Source: Chromatiales bacterium
GTDB lineage: Bacteria > Pseudomonadota > Gammaproteobacteria > JAGRGH01
Assembly: GCA_020445605.1 (NCBI GenBank)
Contig: JAGRGH010000050.1
Span: forward strand, 1-64,000
DNA length: 64,000 bases
Direction of reading: 5' to 3'
In this document: one piece after another, positions 1 to 7,827 of the stretch
Layout: the number at the start of each line of letters is the position of its first letter
Numbering within the stretch: the first letter of the stretch is position 1
The notes under the pieces: model-generated
The model's database searches: none
What the model was told of the DNA's origin: nothing
The model's input: only the letters and a program-made list of their open reading frames with translations
Position numbers and translations under genes: made by a program

Positions 1-644
1 AAGGGGTGACCAGCAGCCGGCGCATCGAGCGGCTGTGCCGCGAGAACATCGTGTTCATGGCGCTCGGCGCCGATCTGCAACCCGACCACAGCACGATTGC
101 CGATTTCATCTCGCGCTCGCCTGAAACGATCAGTGCGCTGTTCACCCAGGTCGTGATGACCTGCGACCAGCTGGGCCTGATCGGCAAGGAGATGTTCGCC
201 ATCGACGGCTGCAAGCTGCCCTCCAATGCCTCGAGGCAGTGGAGCGGCACACACGAAGAGCTGGACAAAAAGCGCAGGAAGATCGACCGGGCCGTGCGCC
301 GCATGCTGCAACGCCATCGGGAAGAAGACACCGCAGCCACAGAACCTGACATCCACGAGCGCGAACAGGCGCAGATCAAAAAACTCAGGGCGGCCTCCAG
401 GAAGATCAAGACCTTCCTCGACACGGAGCCCGAACGCCGTGGCGTCAGTGGGGCGGTGGTCAAGGGCAACCTCACCGACAATGAATCGGCGAAGATGAAG
501 ACCAGCCACGGGGTCATCCAGGGCTACACCGGCGTGGCGGCGGTCGATGACCGACACCAGATCGTCGTCTACGCCGAGGCCTTTGGCCAGGGGCAGCACG
601 CGGCTCACGGCGAATGTTTGCCGAAAAACGTCATAGCGTTATAG
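1..644 (+). pseudogene. IS1182-like DDE transposase remnant
   Basis: Reading frame open at the window's left edge, so the N-terminal part lies outside. The visible protein has the features of IS1182-family (DDE) transposases: a 'DHSTIADF' segment, 'MFAIDGCKLPSNAS' carrying a DDE-type Asp, a Lys/Arg-rich helical middle, and 'GVIQGYTGVAAVDDRHQIVV'. After 'AEAFGQGQ' the family match stops and the frame ends in an unrelated tail (CLPKNVIAL), so the C-terminal part with the last catalytic acidic residue is missing. The break, near position 610-625, abuts the promoter/operator of the first toxin-antitoxin pair. Probably inactive. Family assignment is from motif memory; the truncation is seen directly. 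Confidence 0.8.
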
Positions 645-657
645 CGTTATAGTGCTA
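634..657 (+). promoter_or_regulatory. Tandem 8-bp operator-like repeats upstream of toxin-antitoxin pair 1
   Basis: Three consecutive 8-mers TAGCGTTA, TAGCGTTA and TAGTGCTA occupy the 24 bp lying 26 bp before the antitoxin start codon. The last two units contain a TATAGT -10-like hexamer (648-653). Ribbon-helix-helix antitoxins commonly bind short tandem sites over their own promoter, so autoregulation is the likely role (inference). Confidence 0.5.
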
Positions 658-682
658 CAATTAGCAACAGGAGGTGCCTTTT

Positions 683-916
683 ATGAGCGAATTATCCAAA
701 AGATCAACAGTTTACTTCGACCCCGAGATTCACCATGCCCTTCGGGTTATGGCTGCAAACACTCATCAATCTGTGTCCGAATTCGTCAATGAGGCCGTTC
801 GTATGGCCCTGCGCGAAGATCAAGAAGATCTGAGTGCGTTTGAAGAACGGGCGGCTGAGCCAACGCTGAGCTATGAGGAGTTGCTGGAAGATTTGAAATC
901 TCATGGCAAATTATGA
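683..916 (+). CDS. Ribbon-helix-helix antitoxin (RelB/CopG type)
   Basis: A 77-residue protein opening 'MSELSKRSTVYFDPEIHHAL', the beta-strand plus helix pattern of ribbon-helix-helix DNA-binding proteins, then an acidic C-terminal half (EDQEDLSAFEERAAEPTLSYEELL) of the kind that wraps a RelE-type toxin. The ATG at 683 follows a strong AGGAGG (669-674); an in-frame GTG nine bases upstream lies inside that ribosome site and is unlikely. The 3' end overlaps the toxin gene by 14 bases, as usual in type II toxin-antitoxin operons. It should neutralise the downstream toxin and repress the shared promoter. Confidence 0.85.
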   Translation: MSELSKRSTVYFDPEIHHALRVMAANTHQSVSEFVNEAVRMALREDQEDLSAFEERAAEPTLSYEELLEDLKSHGKL

Positions 917-1166
917 AATCCAGTTCAAAAAATCAGTTGCCAAAGATCTTCGCAGCATTCCGAAGAACGATGTTAGGAAAATACTGGAACGAATAGACGC
1001 TTTAGCGAAAAACCCAAGAGCCGAAGGCTGCATCAGATTGTCCGGCCAGAAGCGCTACCGCACACGGCAAGGTGTTTATCGAATTATCTACGAGGTTAAG
1101 GATGCCGAGATTATCGTGGTTGTGGTCAAGATTGGGCATCGTTCCCAAGTCTACAAAGGCAGCTGA
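903..1166 (+). CDS. RelE/ParE-family toxin, pair 1
   Basis: An 87-residue basic protein with the RelE-fold pattern: 'YEIQFKKSVAKDLRSIPK' at the start, a long helix, a central Arg-rich stretch 'RLSGQKRYRTRQGVYRIIYE', and the final strand 'VVVVKIGHRSQVYK'. In RelE ribonucleases such Arg/Lys/His residues mediate mRNA cleavage on the ribosome; ParE members target gyrase instead, and sequence alone does not separate them here. The gene overlaps its antitoxin, so translation is coupled. Length matches intact RelE toxins, and no frameshift is visible. Confidence 0.87.
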   Translation: MANYEIQFKKSVAKDLRSIPKNDVRKILERIDALAKNPRAEGCIRLSGQKRYRTRQGVYRIIYEVKDAEIIVVVVKIGHRSQVYKGS

Positions 1167-1324
1167 CAAGCAAGGCCGCCAGCAATGTTCGCTTCGCTCA
1201 CTGGGACGTCAGCTTCGTCTCCGCCCGTTACGGCTGGCCTTATAGCTAGTGAACCAGATTCACAGCAACGAAAAACTGCTTCTCAGTACTGACCACCTCG
1301 CGCTGCTGCTGTTGGTCGCCGTTC

Positions 1325-1381
1325 TTGAAGCCCATTCCTGAGGCTGCTATAAAGACCTTTTAACAGCACCTCTGAAGAGGT
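1325..1381 (+). promoter_or_regulatory. Promoter and operator of toxin-antitoxin pair 2
   Basis: TTGAAG (1325-1330), a 17-bp spacer and TATAAA (1348-1353) form a near-consensus sigma-70 promoter. Downstream, ACCTCT-GA-AGAGGT (1368-1381) is a perfect 6-bp inverted repeat whose right arm (AAGAGGT) is also the ribosome-binding region of the antitoxin ATG at 1386. It may be an operator or a hairpin hiding the ribosome site. Confidence 0.6.
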
Positions 1382-1385
1382 CTAC

Positions 1386-1655
1386 ATGGGCACCAAGTTC
1401 TCCGAGGACGTCGTTCCACTCTCTGATCTAAAGGTCAATCCCGGCAAGGTTGTGAATCACGCCAGGGACAGCCATCGGCCTATACTGCTAACGAGTCGCG
1501 GGCGGGGTGTGGCAGTCGTTCAAGCTATTGATGAATATGAGAAAAATGAGGAAGAAAGGACTTTTCTCAGGGCGATTGCCAAAGGCATGATGGATGTGAA
1601 GGAAGGGAGACAACTCTCCTTGGCCGAGGTGCGCGAAAAGCTTGGAATGGGTTGA
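1386..1655 (+). CDS. Phd/YefM-family antitoxin
   Basis: An 89-residue protein with the Phd/YefM N-terminal pattern 'VVPLSDLKVNPGKVVNHARDSHRPILLTSRGRGVAVVQAIDEYEK': a DNA-binding fold made by a pair of strands and helices, followed by a variable C-terminal toxin-neutralising segment (KEGRQLSLAEVREKLGMG). It ends immediately before the toxin ATG (TGA then ATG with no gap), a translationally coupled pair. Expected to repress its own promoter through the adjacent palindrome. Confidence 0.87.
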   Translation: MGTKFSEDVVPLSDLKVNPGKVVNHARDSHRPILLTSRGRGVAVVQAIDEYEKNEEERTFLRAIAKGMMDVKEGRQLSLAEVREKLGMG

Positions 1656-1955
1656 ATGAAGGTCGTCGTTACTCGATCGGCTTTCGACGATCTCGAGTCG
1701 GTTAAAGAGTACTACGCGACGGAAGCGGTTCCCCAAATCGGGGAAAAATTCCAAAGGGAAATCTTCGCGCAAATCGAGCTTCTGGAAACCCATCCCGATC
1801 TCGGAAGGATTGTTCCAGAACTGAACACCACTTCAGTTCGGGAGCTGATTCACCCGCCCTTTCGCATTGTGTATCTGCGGGAGGAGTCGTCCGTTCATGT
1901 TATCCGTGTGTGGCGCAGCGAGCGTCTGCTAGTCCTGCCAGACAACGACAAATGA
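1656..1955 (+). CDS. RelE/ParE-family toxin, pair 2
   Basis: A 99-residue protein resembling ParE/RelE toxins: 'VVVTRSAFDDLESVKEYY' at the N-terminus, 'LLETHPDLGRIVPEL' in the middle (a typical ParE/YafQ-like stretch), and 'VRELIHPPFRIVYLREESSVHVIRVWRSERLL', matching the last strands of the fold. It has no detectable identity with the toxin of pair 1 beyond the fold, so the two pairs are separate acquisitions rather than a duplication. The gene starts directly after the Phd-type antitoxin stop codon. Confidence 0.87.
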   Translation: MKVVVTRSAFDDLESVKEYYATEAVPQIGEKFQREIFAQIELLETHPDLGRIVPELNTTSVRELIHPPFRIVYLREESSVHVIRVWRSERLLVLPDNDK

Positions 1956-2020
1956 ACATACAAGCCAGTCAGGCCCGGATGGGCGCGACGCTGACCTGAT
2001 CTGAATCTCGCTGGCGGGCC

Positions 2021-2039
2021 GGTGAAGGCTCCCTTCACC
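2021..2039. terminator. Hairpin between the toxin gene and folE2
   Basis: GGTGAAGG and CCTTCACC pair around a 3-nt loop in the gap between the convergent toxin and folE2 genes. There is no T-tract on either side, so intrinsic termination is uncertain. Confidence 0.35.
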
Positions 2040-2060
2040 CTTCAGGTGCGGGCCGCGGGC

Positions 2061-2891
2061 TCAGACCCCGGCTTCTTCGGCGTCCTTGTCGCGCTCGATC
2101 AGCGCGTAGGCGGAGTGGTTGTGGATGGACTCGAAGTTCTCGGCCTCGACCATGAACGAACGGATGCGCGCATCGTCGTTCAGTTTGCGGGCGATATCAC
2201 GAACGAGGTCTTCGACGAATTTCGGGTTTTCGTAGGCGCGCTCGGTGACGTGCTTTTCGTCCGGGCGTTTGAGCAGGCCGTAGACCTCGCAGGAGGCCTC
2301 TCCTTCCACGACGTCAATGAGTTCCTCGAGCCACACGAAGCCGTTGGTGCGCGCGGTGACCGTGACATGCGAACGCTGGTTGTGCGCACCGTATTCTGAA
2401 ATCTCTTTCGAGCACGGACACAGGCTCGTGACCGGCACCACGACGCGGATGAACATCGACGGCTGGCCGTCGCGCACCTCGCCGATGAATGTAACGTCGT
2501 AATCCATCAGGCTGCGGATGCCGCTGACCGGCGCGCGCTTTTCGACGAAGTACGGGAAGCGCATCTCGATGTGACCGACTTCGGCCTCCAGCCGCTCGGC
2601 GACCTCGTTGAGCATCTGCTTGAACGACTGCACGCTGACTTCGCGCTCATGGGCGTGCAGGATTTGCACGAAGCGCGACATGTGCGTGCCCTTGAAGTTG
2701 TGCGGCAGGTTCACGTACATGTTGAACGTGGCCACGGTGTGCTGCTCGCCCTCGGAGCGATCGCGAACACGGACCGGGTGGCGGATGTCCTTGATGCCGA
2801 CCTTCTGGATCGGCAGGCGGCGCGTGTCGGCGCTGCCCTGCACATCGGCAATTTCTTCGCTACCGGGCACCGGTTGCAGATTCGTTTTCAC
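2061..2891 (-). CDS. folE2: GTP cyclohydrolase FolE2 (type IB)
   Basis: Converts GTP to 7,8-dihydroneopterin triphosphate, the entry step to folate and to queuosine/preQ0. The FolE2 signature '[20 protein letters not shown]' is intact (Cys158, Cys160 and His170 from the chosen start; one of these cysteines binds the catalytic metal in FolE2 proteins). I chose the GTG at 2891 because GGAG lies nine bases before it; a GTG at 2957 would add 22 residues with no good ribosome site. The segment '[15 protein letters not shown]' near the N-terminus is typical of the family. The gene is monocistronic here; queE and queC lie 26 kb away. FolE2 is known for flexible, zinc-independent metal use; whether a classical FolE also exists cannot be seen. 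Confidence 0.93.
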   Translation of the reverse strand: MKTNLQPVPGSEEIADVQGSADTRRLPIQKVGIKDIRHPVRVRDRSEGEQHTVATFNMYVNLPHNFKGTHMSRFVQILHAHEREVSVQSFKQMLNEVAERLEAEVGHIEMRFPYFVEKRAPVSGIRSLMDYDVTFIGEVRDGQPSMFIRVVVPVTSLCPCSKEISEYGAHNQRSHVTVTARTNGFVWLEELIDVVEGEASCEVYGLLKRPDEKHVTERAYENPKFVEDLVRDIARKLNDDARIRSFMVEAENFESIHNHSAYALIERDKDAEEAGV

Positions 2892-3223
2892 AGCTTCTGG
2901 CTCCGTGTCGCCCGGAAGGGAGGGATTTCCTACTCGGCGGGCAGGTAATTTAACCACGAGAGGCCCATGCGCTCAAGCTGGGTCAGACGGTCGGGTGGCG
3001 CGGGCGTTCGGCATTTGCCGATTGAAAACATGGGCTTAGCGACGCGCCCGCGGATACCGGCGGAACACCGGCTCGCGCCCGCTTCGGGGCAGACTCGGGC
3101 CGCATCGTCACCGGCCATGCCCATGCACCGCCCGCGCCGGCCGCGCCGTGCACGAATCCGCGCGCAAGCGGGCTTCGCTGATAAAATTTCGCGATCCGAA
3201 ACCTTTGAAACGAGTCCGTCCGC

Positions 3224-3535
3224 ATGTCCAAGAATCGCCAGTACGTCGGGATCCACCGCGATCCGGAAGGCGGAATGAACCAGACCGGCAACATCATCCG
3301 CGACGCATGGGTGTTCGGGCTGCTGCCCGAGACCGAGACCTGCGAAGGCTGGGAGCCGGGCCGCATCGAGGCCCTGTGGGGCGAGGTCACCAAGGCTTGG
3401 GCGCCCTACGGCCACCTGCCCTCGCAGCTGCCGCCGGAGCTGCGCGAGCGCCATCAGCGCATCTACGCCGCGGCGATCAAGCACGCGCACGAGATGGGCT
3501 GGGACCCGGACTCGGCCCTGGACAGCGACCACTGA
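3224..3535 (+). CDS. Small conserved-looking protein of unknown function
   Basis: A 103-residue soluble protein with no signal peptide or membrane segment. It opens 'MSKNRQYVGIHRDPEGGMNQ' and contains 'IIRDAWVFGLLPETETCEGW' and a helical stretch 'LPPELRERHQRIYAAAIKHA'. I do not recognise the family. Its stop codon lies 4 bases before the next gene, so the two form an operon. A TATAAT-like 'GATAAAATTT' (3180-3189) about 40 bp upstream is a plausible -10 region. Confidence 0.7.
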   Translation: MSKNRQYVGIHRDPEGGMNQTGNIIRDAWVFGLLPETETCEGWEPGRIEALWGEVTKAWAPYGHLPSQLPPELRERHQRIYAAAIKHAHEMGWDPDSALDSDH

Positions 3536-3539
3536 GCGG

Positions 3540-3992
3540 ATGCACTACCAGCGGCAGACGTTCTTCCGCCCGGCGGAGTTCAAACGCGAATCCAGCACGC
3601 TGCGCGCGGACGTCTACAACGCACTGCGCCTGCTGCTCTCACGAAGCCAACGCGACTGCGTGTTCGTGCCGATCCGCGAGATGCAGTTTCTGGCCGTGAT
3701 CACCAACGACGAGGTGATCTTCGTCGACAGCCAGGCCTATGCGGTGCGCGACGGCGAAGGCGGCCGCATGATCCTGGTCGCCTGGCAGAAGAACCAGACG
3801 CCGCGACCCGCGTCACTGAACGAATCCGTACCGGTCGACATCGTGCACTACGAGACGGCGCAGGACGAGGTCCAGCGCCGCCTGGTCGGTGCGTTTCTCG
3901 GTGCGATGAAGCTGATCCTCGAACGCCAGCACGATGCCGAACCGGAACCCTGCGCGAAGGTGATTTCCATTTCGTCCGCGCCGCGCGTGTAG
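3540..3992 (+). CDS. Protein of unknown function, second gene of the pair
   Basis: A 150-residue predicted cytoplasmic protein without recognisable domain. Visible features: 'LRADVYNALRLLLSRSQRDC', then alternating hydrophobic strands ('VFVPIREMQFLAVI', 'DEVIFVDSQAYAV', 'RMILVAWQK') suggesting a mixed alpha/beta fold, and a C-terminal helix 'RRLVGAFLGAMKLILERQ'. It follows its partner by 4 bases, indicating co-transcription. Codon use and GC match the neighbourhood. It ends 10 bases before the convergent cbbO stop codon with no terminator in between. Confidence 0.68.
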   Translation: MHYQRQTFFRPAEFKRESSTLRADVYNALRLLLSRSQRDCVFVPIREMQFLAVITNDEVIFVDSQAYAVRDGEGGRMILVAWQKNQTPRPASLNESVPVDIVHYETAQDEVQRRLVGAFLGAMKLILERQHDAEPEPCAKVISISSAPRV

Positions 3993-4002
3993 CAGGTTTC
4001 TG

Positions 4003-6393
4003 TCAGCCGGTCAGGGCCGCAAACACCTTCGGCAGACGCTCCGGCAGGCGCTCCACATCGTCGACGATGGAATAGCGGTTCTCACCGAAGATGCGCGCGA
4101 CGTAGCGGTCGGCTTCCGGGTCCAACGTCAGGCAGTAAGTGTGCACGCCCTGCATGGCGAGGTCTTCGACGGCCTTCTTGGCATCGTGACGCAGATACTG
4201 CGGATCGCGTTCGTCGATGTCGGCCGGTTCGCCGTCGGTGATCAGCAGCACCAGCCGCTTCTGCGCGTTCTGCTGCGTGAGGTGCCAGCCGGCGTGACGC
4301 AGGGCCGCGCCCATGCGGGTTGAAAGTCCGCCCTGCATGCCGGCCATGCGCGCCTTGGCTTCATCGTCGTAGGGCTTGTCGAAATCCTTGAAGCGGAAAT
4401 ACTGCACGTCGTGGCGGCCGTCCGATGCGAAGCCATGCACGGCGAAGCTGTCACCGATCGAGTCGATCGCCCAGGCCAGCAGCCCCGTCGACTCGCGCGT
4501 GAGATCGAGCACGCTCGGCGCCTCGTCATAGCCGGGGTCCTCTTCGGTCAGACCGCCGATCTTTTCGTTGGTGGATTCAGACAAATCCATCAGCACGACG
4601 ATCGCGAGATCGCGCACATGCCGGGTGATGCGGATGTTGATGCGCGGGTCCGGCATGATGCCGCGCCGGATGTCGATCATTGCGCGCACCGCGGCGTTCA
4701 GGTCGAGTTCCTCGCCCTCCTCGTAACCGCGCCGACGCATGATGCCCTGCGGTTGCAGGTGGTCAATCAGGTGACGAATCCGCGAGGCGATGGGTTTGTG
4801 TTTCTCGAGGATTGAATCCATGAGTTCCGGGTCGCCGCGGCCCTGGCGCCGCTCGATGACGGTTGCCCAGTCCGGGCGCGCGAGCTGAACCTGGTAGTCC
4901 CACTCGGCATAGTGATAGGGATCGGAAACCGGCTCGACACCCTCGGTCGCGTTGAAACTCTTGGTGGTTTCGAGATCGTCTTCGTATGGGAACAATTCGG
5001 TCGCGAGGACCCAGACCTCCTGATGCTTGTCGGTGACCAGCTCGGAGTTGATCTCGTTGACCATCTCCATGACCGAGACATACTTGCGCACGGTCTGCTG
5101 GCTGCTCGGCATGTAGTCCACGCCGCGGCTCTCGAACATGTTCTCGGCGAAATCCCAGAAGTAGCGATTGTCGTCGCGATACGGAATCGGCCACTCCGAG
5201 AGCACCCGCACTGACGGGATCGCGGCACGCTCCACGATGCGGTTGTAGAAATTCACGCCCGCCATCCAGGACATGCGCGGGTTGTACGGGTCTTTCGCGA
5301 GTTCCGCGCGAAACGCCGCAGCCGCCTCGTTGACGAAGTCGGCCGAGTCTCGAAACGACGGGTCCATGATGGCGCGCGCCGTGCGCAACATCAGATCCAT
5401 GGTCTCGTGCGGCTCACCGTAGTCGTCGTCTTTCGTGCGTTCCGCGGTGAAAAACTTCAACCAGAGTTTGCGCAGCCCCGGAAACTCGTTGTAGGCAAGG
5501 TACTCCACGCGCGCATCCTCGAACAGCTCGATGAAGCGCATCTGCGCCTGCGACAGCTGCTCGGCGGAAATCGGGTTGCGGGTATAGACCATGTGCGCCG
5601 CGGCGTGCGCGGCCGCCGCTCGATAGATCTCCAGGCCGTCGATGCCACGGAACGGATCGAAGGCATCGGGCAGGTGAATCTGAAAATCGCTGATGAACGG
5701 CTTCAGGCCGCGCCGCGATTCATAGTCGCCCGCCGTCGGGCGCATGAAAAACGCCCGGCCCCAGAGCGCGCGCAGATAAAAGTTCAGCTTGCGCTGGTTG
5801 TCGATGAACAGCGTGCCGCGCCGCTCCTTCTGCAAGACGCTGCGCGAGGATTCGGTCTTCAGCCCGTAGTAGGCCAGCTGTCCGTCGAGATCGCGCTGAT
5901 GCGCCTGCGCGCCCCACATCGCCCAGCGGCGCAGGCCACCCAGCGTGAGCTTTGAGAGCAGCTCGTCCATGTTCTCCATCATCGGGCGCAGGCCCCGCGG
6001 GGCCTTGCCGGCGAGCTGATGCAGAAGCTTCAGATACCCGCGCATGACTTCCGCATCGCCGAGCCGCTGCGCCGCCAGCGGCATCACGCCCAGCACCATG
6101 GTGATGACGCTGCCGGAGGTGTGCGAGGCCAGTTTCATCATGGACTCGACGATATCGGGAACGACATCCTCGCCGACTTCCTTGGCGACGATCGGCAGCT
6201 CCTGGACGTAGGTCAGCACCAGATCCTGCCCGCGGTTCAGCGAGCACATGGCCTTGATGCCCTGCAAATAGTTCTCCAGCCCGCGCGGCGACATCACGCG
6301 CTGCGCCTCCTGATACGACGACTCGAGCGCCGCGAGGTGCTCGTGGTCGTCCGGATTCAGGCAGCTAACGTAGGCGGAAAAATCAATCGTCAT
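4003..6393 (-). CDS. cbbO: CbbO, VWA-domain adaptor of the RuBisCO activase CbbQO
   Basis: About 796 residues with a helical N-terminal and middle region, including 'LNFYLRALWGRAFFMRPT', and a C-terminal von Willebrand A domain with a MIDAS motif 'MDLSES' (DxSxS) near residue 600 and the later 'LLITDGEPADIDERDP'. CbbO binds RuBisCO through its VWA domain and recruits the CbbQ ATPase hexamer, which removes inhibitory sugar phosphates. Length and layout fit the CbbO/NorD group. The frame has TTG at 6396 and ATG at 6393; I use the ATG. No Shine-Dalgarno sequence is visible, because the edge of an inserted cassette lies 7 bp upstream. It belongs to the cbbLS-cbbQ operon. Confidence 0.93.
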   Translation of the reverse strand: MTIDFSAYVSCLNPDDHEHLAALESSYQEAQRVMSPRGLENYLQGIKAMCSLNRGQDLVLTYVQELPIVAKEVGEDVVPDIVESMMKLASHTSGSVITMVLGVMPLAAQRLGDAEVMRGYLKLLHQLAGKAPRGLRPMMENMDELLSKLTLGGLRRWAMWGAQAHQRDLDGQLAYYGLKTESSRSVLQKERRGTLFIDNQRKLNFYLRALWGRAFFMRPTAGDYESRRGLKPFISDFQIHLPDAFDPFRGIDGLEIYRAAAAHAAAHMVYTRNPISAEQLSQAQMRFIELFEDARVEYLAYNEFPGLRKLWLKFFTAERTKDDDYGEPHETMDLMLRTARAIMDPSFRDSADFVNEAAAAFRAELAKDPYNPRMSWMAGVNFYNRIVERAAIPSVRVLSEWPIPYRDDNRYFWDFAENMFESRGVDYMPSSQQTVRKYVSVMEMVNEINSELVTDKHQEVWVLATELFPYEDDLETTKSFNATEGVEPVSDPYHYAEWDYQVQLARPDWATVIERRQGRGDPELMDSILEKHKPIASRIRHLIDHLQPQGIMRRRGYEEGEELDLNAAVRAMIDIRRGIMPDPRINIRITRHVRDLAIVVLMDLSESTNEKIGGLTEEDPGYDEAPSVLDLTRESTGLLAWAIDSIGDSFAVHGFASDGRHDVQYFRFKDFDKPYDDEAKARMAGMQGGLSTRMGAALRHAGWHLTQQNAQKRLVLLITDGEPADIDERDPQYLRHDAKKAVEDLAMQGVHTYCLTLDPEADRYVARIFGENRYSIVDDVERLPERLPKVFAALTG

Positions 6394-6399
6394 CAATAG

Positions 6400-6858
6400 A
6401 ACCGCAGAGGCGCTGAGTGCGCAGAGTTCAACTCAGTCAGACAAAACCACACGGCGCACACCAGATTTCATAATCGTAACGTTGAAATTTAGTAGCAGGC
6501 CAAGGTGTACACCAGTCGTGCGCAAATACGAAATAATCTGTGCAGTATGAATTGGCAACAGAGATTCAACAGCCTTTAATTCGACGATCAGTTCCCGCTC
6601 GACCAAAAAATCAGGACGGGCAATACCCACCTCACGACCTTTGTAGGCTTGTTTGAATTGAGGTTGACGCTCAAAAGTAACATTTCGAAGTTCGAGTTCA
6701 ATTGCAAATGCAGCCTCGTAGACAGATTCCAAATAACCCGGCCCAGGCGCCTTATGCACCTCGATTGCCGCGCCGATAACACGCTCTGTCAACTCATTCA
6801 GGCGTCGATCCGGCTCTTTCAATACCAGGTTCTCCGCGTCCTCTGCGTCTCTGCGGTT
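6400..6858. mobile_element. GxxExxY cassette bounded by about 30-bp imperfect inverted repeats
   Basis: The left end (6400-6429, AACCGCAGAGGCGCTGAGTG then CGCAGAGTTC) and the reverse complement of the right end (6829-6858, AACCGCAGAGACGCAGAGGA then CGCGGAGAAC) match at both extremities and in most internal bases. Between them lies only the GxxExxY gene. The unit sits between the cbbQ stop codon (7 bp away) and the cbbO start codon (7 bp away). The arrangement suggests a small passively mobilised cassette; no transposase is inside, and I did not find an obvious target-site duplication. Confidence 0.6.
6433..6822 (-). CDS. GxxExxY protein (PD-(D/E)XK-like fold)
   Basis: A 129-residue protein of the GxxExxY family, named after its N-terminal motif, here 'GPGYLESVYEAAF'. 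The motif 'RPDFLVERELIVELKA' supplies D...E.K, the PD-(D/E)XK nuclease core. The C-terminus 'GLLLNFNVTIMKSGVRRVVL' (family: NFG..L..GI.R) is also typical. The biochemical role of the family is unknown to me. TTG start preceded by GGAG with nine-base spacing. It has lower GC than cbbQ and cbbO on either side, consistent with acquisition, and stands in the same direction within the cbb operon. Confidence 0.88.
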   Translation of the reverse strand: MKEPDRRLNELTERVIGAAIEVHKAPGPGYLESVYEAAFAIELELRNVTFERQPQFKQAYKGREVGIARPDFLVERELIVELKAVESLLPIHTAQIISYLRTTGVHLGLLLNFNVTIMKSGVRRVVLSD

Positions 6859-6864
6859 AGCACG

Positions 6865-7671
6865 CTAAAAGTAGGTGTTTACCGCCGCGTGGAGGGTGTC
6901 GCGCATGTCCGGGTCGTCGGTGAGCGGGGTGACCAGTGCCATCTGGCAGGCCGACTGCGGTTCGATGCCCTTGCCGATGAGTTGTGCGGCGTAAACCAGA
7001 AGACGCGTGGACATGCCCTCGTCCAGCCCGTGTCCTTTGAGGTTTCGCGAACGCTGCGCGATCTGCACCAGCTTGCCGGCAATGTCCGCGCTCACACCGC
7101 CCTCGTGCTCGACGATCTCCGTTTCGATCTCGCTGGAGGGATAGTCGAAATTCATTCCGCCAAAGCGCTGTTTGGTGGACTGCTTAAGGTCCTTCATCAG
7201 CGACTGGTAGCCGGGGTTATAGGAAATGACGATCTGAAAGTCGGGGTGCGCATGCACCAGTTCGCCCTTTTTCTCCAGCGGCAGTACGCGCCGATGGTCG
7301 GTGAGCGGGTGGATGACGACGGTCGTATCCTGCCGGGCCTCGACGACCTCGTCGAGATAGCAGATCGCGCCGATGCGCGCGGCCACGGTCAGCGGTCCGT
7401 CCTGCCACTTCGTGCCGTTGATGTCGAGCAGGAACCGGCCGACGAGGTCCGATGCCGTCATGTCCTCGTTGCAGGCCACCGTGATCAGAGGCTTGCCGAG
7501 TTTCCAGGCCATGTATTCGACGAAGCGGGATTTTCCGCAGCCGGTCGGCCCCTTGAGCATGACGGGCATGCGCGCGGCATAGGCGGCCTCGTACATGGCC
7601 ACTTCGTCACCAACGCTGCGGTAATAGGGTTCGTCGCTGATCTTGTACTGGTCGTTGTTCGGTTCGCTCAT
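6865..7671 (-). CDS. cbbQ: CbbQ, MoxR-type AAA+ ATPase of the RuBisCO activase
   Basis: A 268-residue AAA+ protein with Walker A 'GPTGCGKS' (41-48), Walker B '[10 protein letters not shown]' (about 103-112) and sensor 1 '[12 protein letters not shown]'. CbbQ forms a hexamer that docks on CbbO and remodels form I RuBisCO. The extended C-terminal helical domain ends '[11 protein letters not shown]'. It lies downstream of cbbLS after an intrinsic terminator, and normally abuts cbbO; here a 0.46-kb cassette separates them. NorQ, the nitric-oxide-reductase homologue, is the main alternative but is excluded by the adjacent RuBisCO genes. Confidence 0.95.
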   Translation of the reverse strand: MSEPNNDQYKISDEPYYRSVGDEVAMYEAAYAARMPVMLKGPTGCGKSRFVEYMAWKLGKPLITVACNEDMTASDLVGRFLLDINGTKWQDGPLTVAARIGAICYLDEVVEARQDTTVVIHPLTDHRRVLPLEKKGELVHAHPDFQIVISYNPGYQSLMKDLKQSTKQRFGGMNFDYPSSEIETEIVEHEGGVSADIAGKLVQIAQRSRNLKGHGLDEGMSTRLLVYAAQLIGKGIEPQSACQMALVTPLTDDPDMRDTLHAAVNTYF

Positions 7672-7762
7672 GTCTGGCCTCCAGCGGCCAGCCGCCGGCT
7701 TGCAGCGTGAGCCTCTTCGTTGGTCGAGGCCAGCTTCAATTGGCGTACTGATCGCTCAAACG

Positions 7763-7797
7763 AAAAAGCCCCTGCCCCGCCGGGCGGAACAGGGGCT
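7763..7797 (-). terminator. Intrinsic terminator or attenuator between cbbS and cbbQ
   Basis: Read on the minus strand: AGCCCCTG and CAGGGGCT form an 8-bp stem with an inner GC-rich stem, followed by a T5 run. It lies 30 bp past the cbbS stop codon and before cbbQ, so it should make most transcripts end after cbbLS while read-through gives lower cbbQ and cbbO expression. Confidence 0.8.
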
Positions 7798-7827
7798 GCG
7801 GTCAGGTGCGGCTGTTCCGGGGCCGGA

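Noticed and set aside
1167-1250. Possible integron attC site between the two toxin-antitoxin pairs (AAGGCC...GGCCTT dyad)
   Set aside because: The flanking core sites RYYYAAC and GTTRRRY are not convincing and pairing is weak; no integrase is visible.
2958-3223. Possible gene in the interval upstream of the small unknown pair
   Set aside because: Frames here lack ribosome sites and recognisable protein features; the segment most likely carries promoters only.
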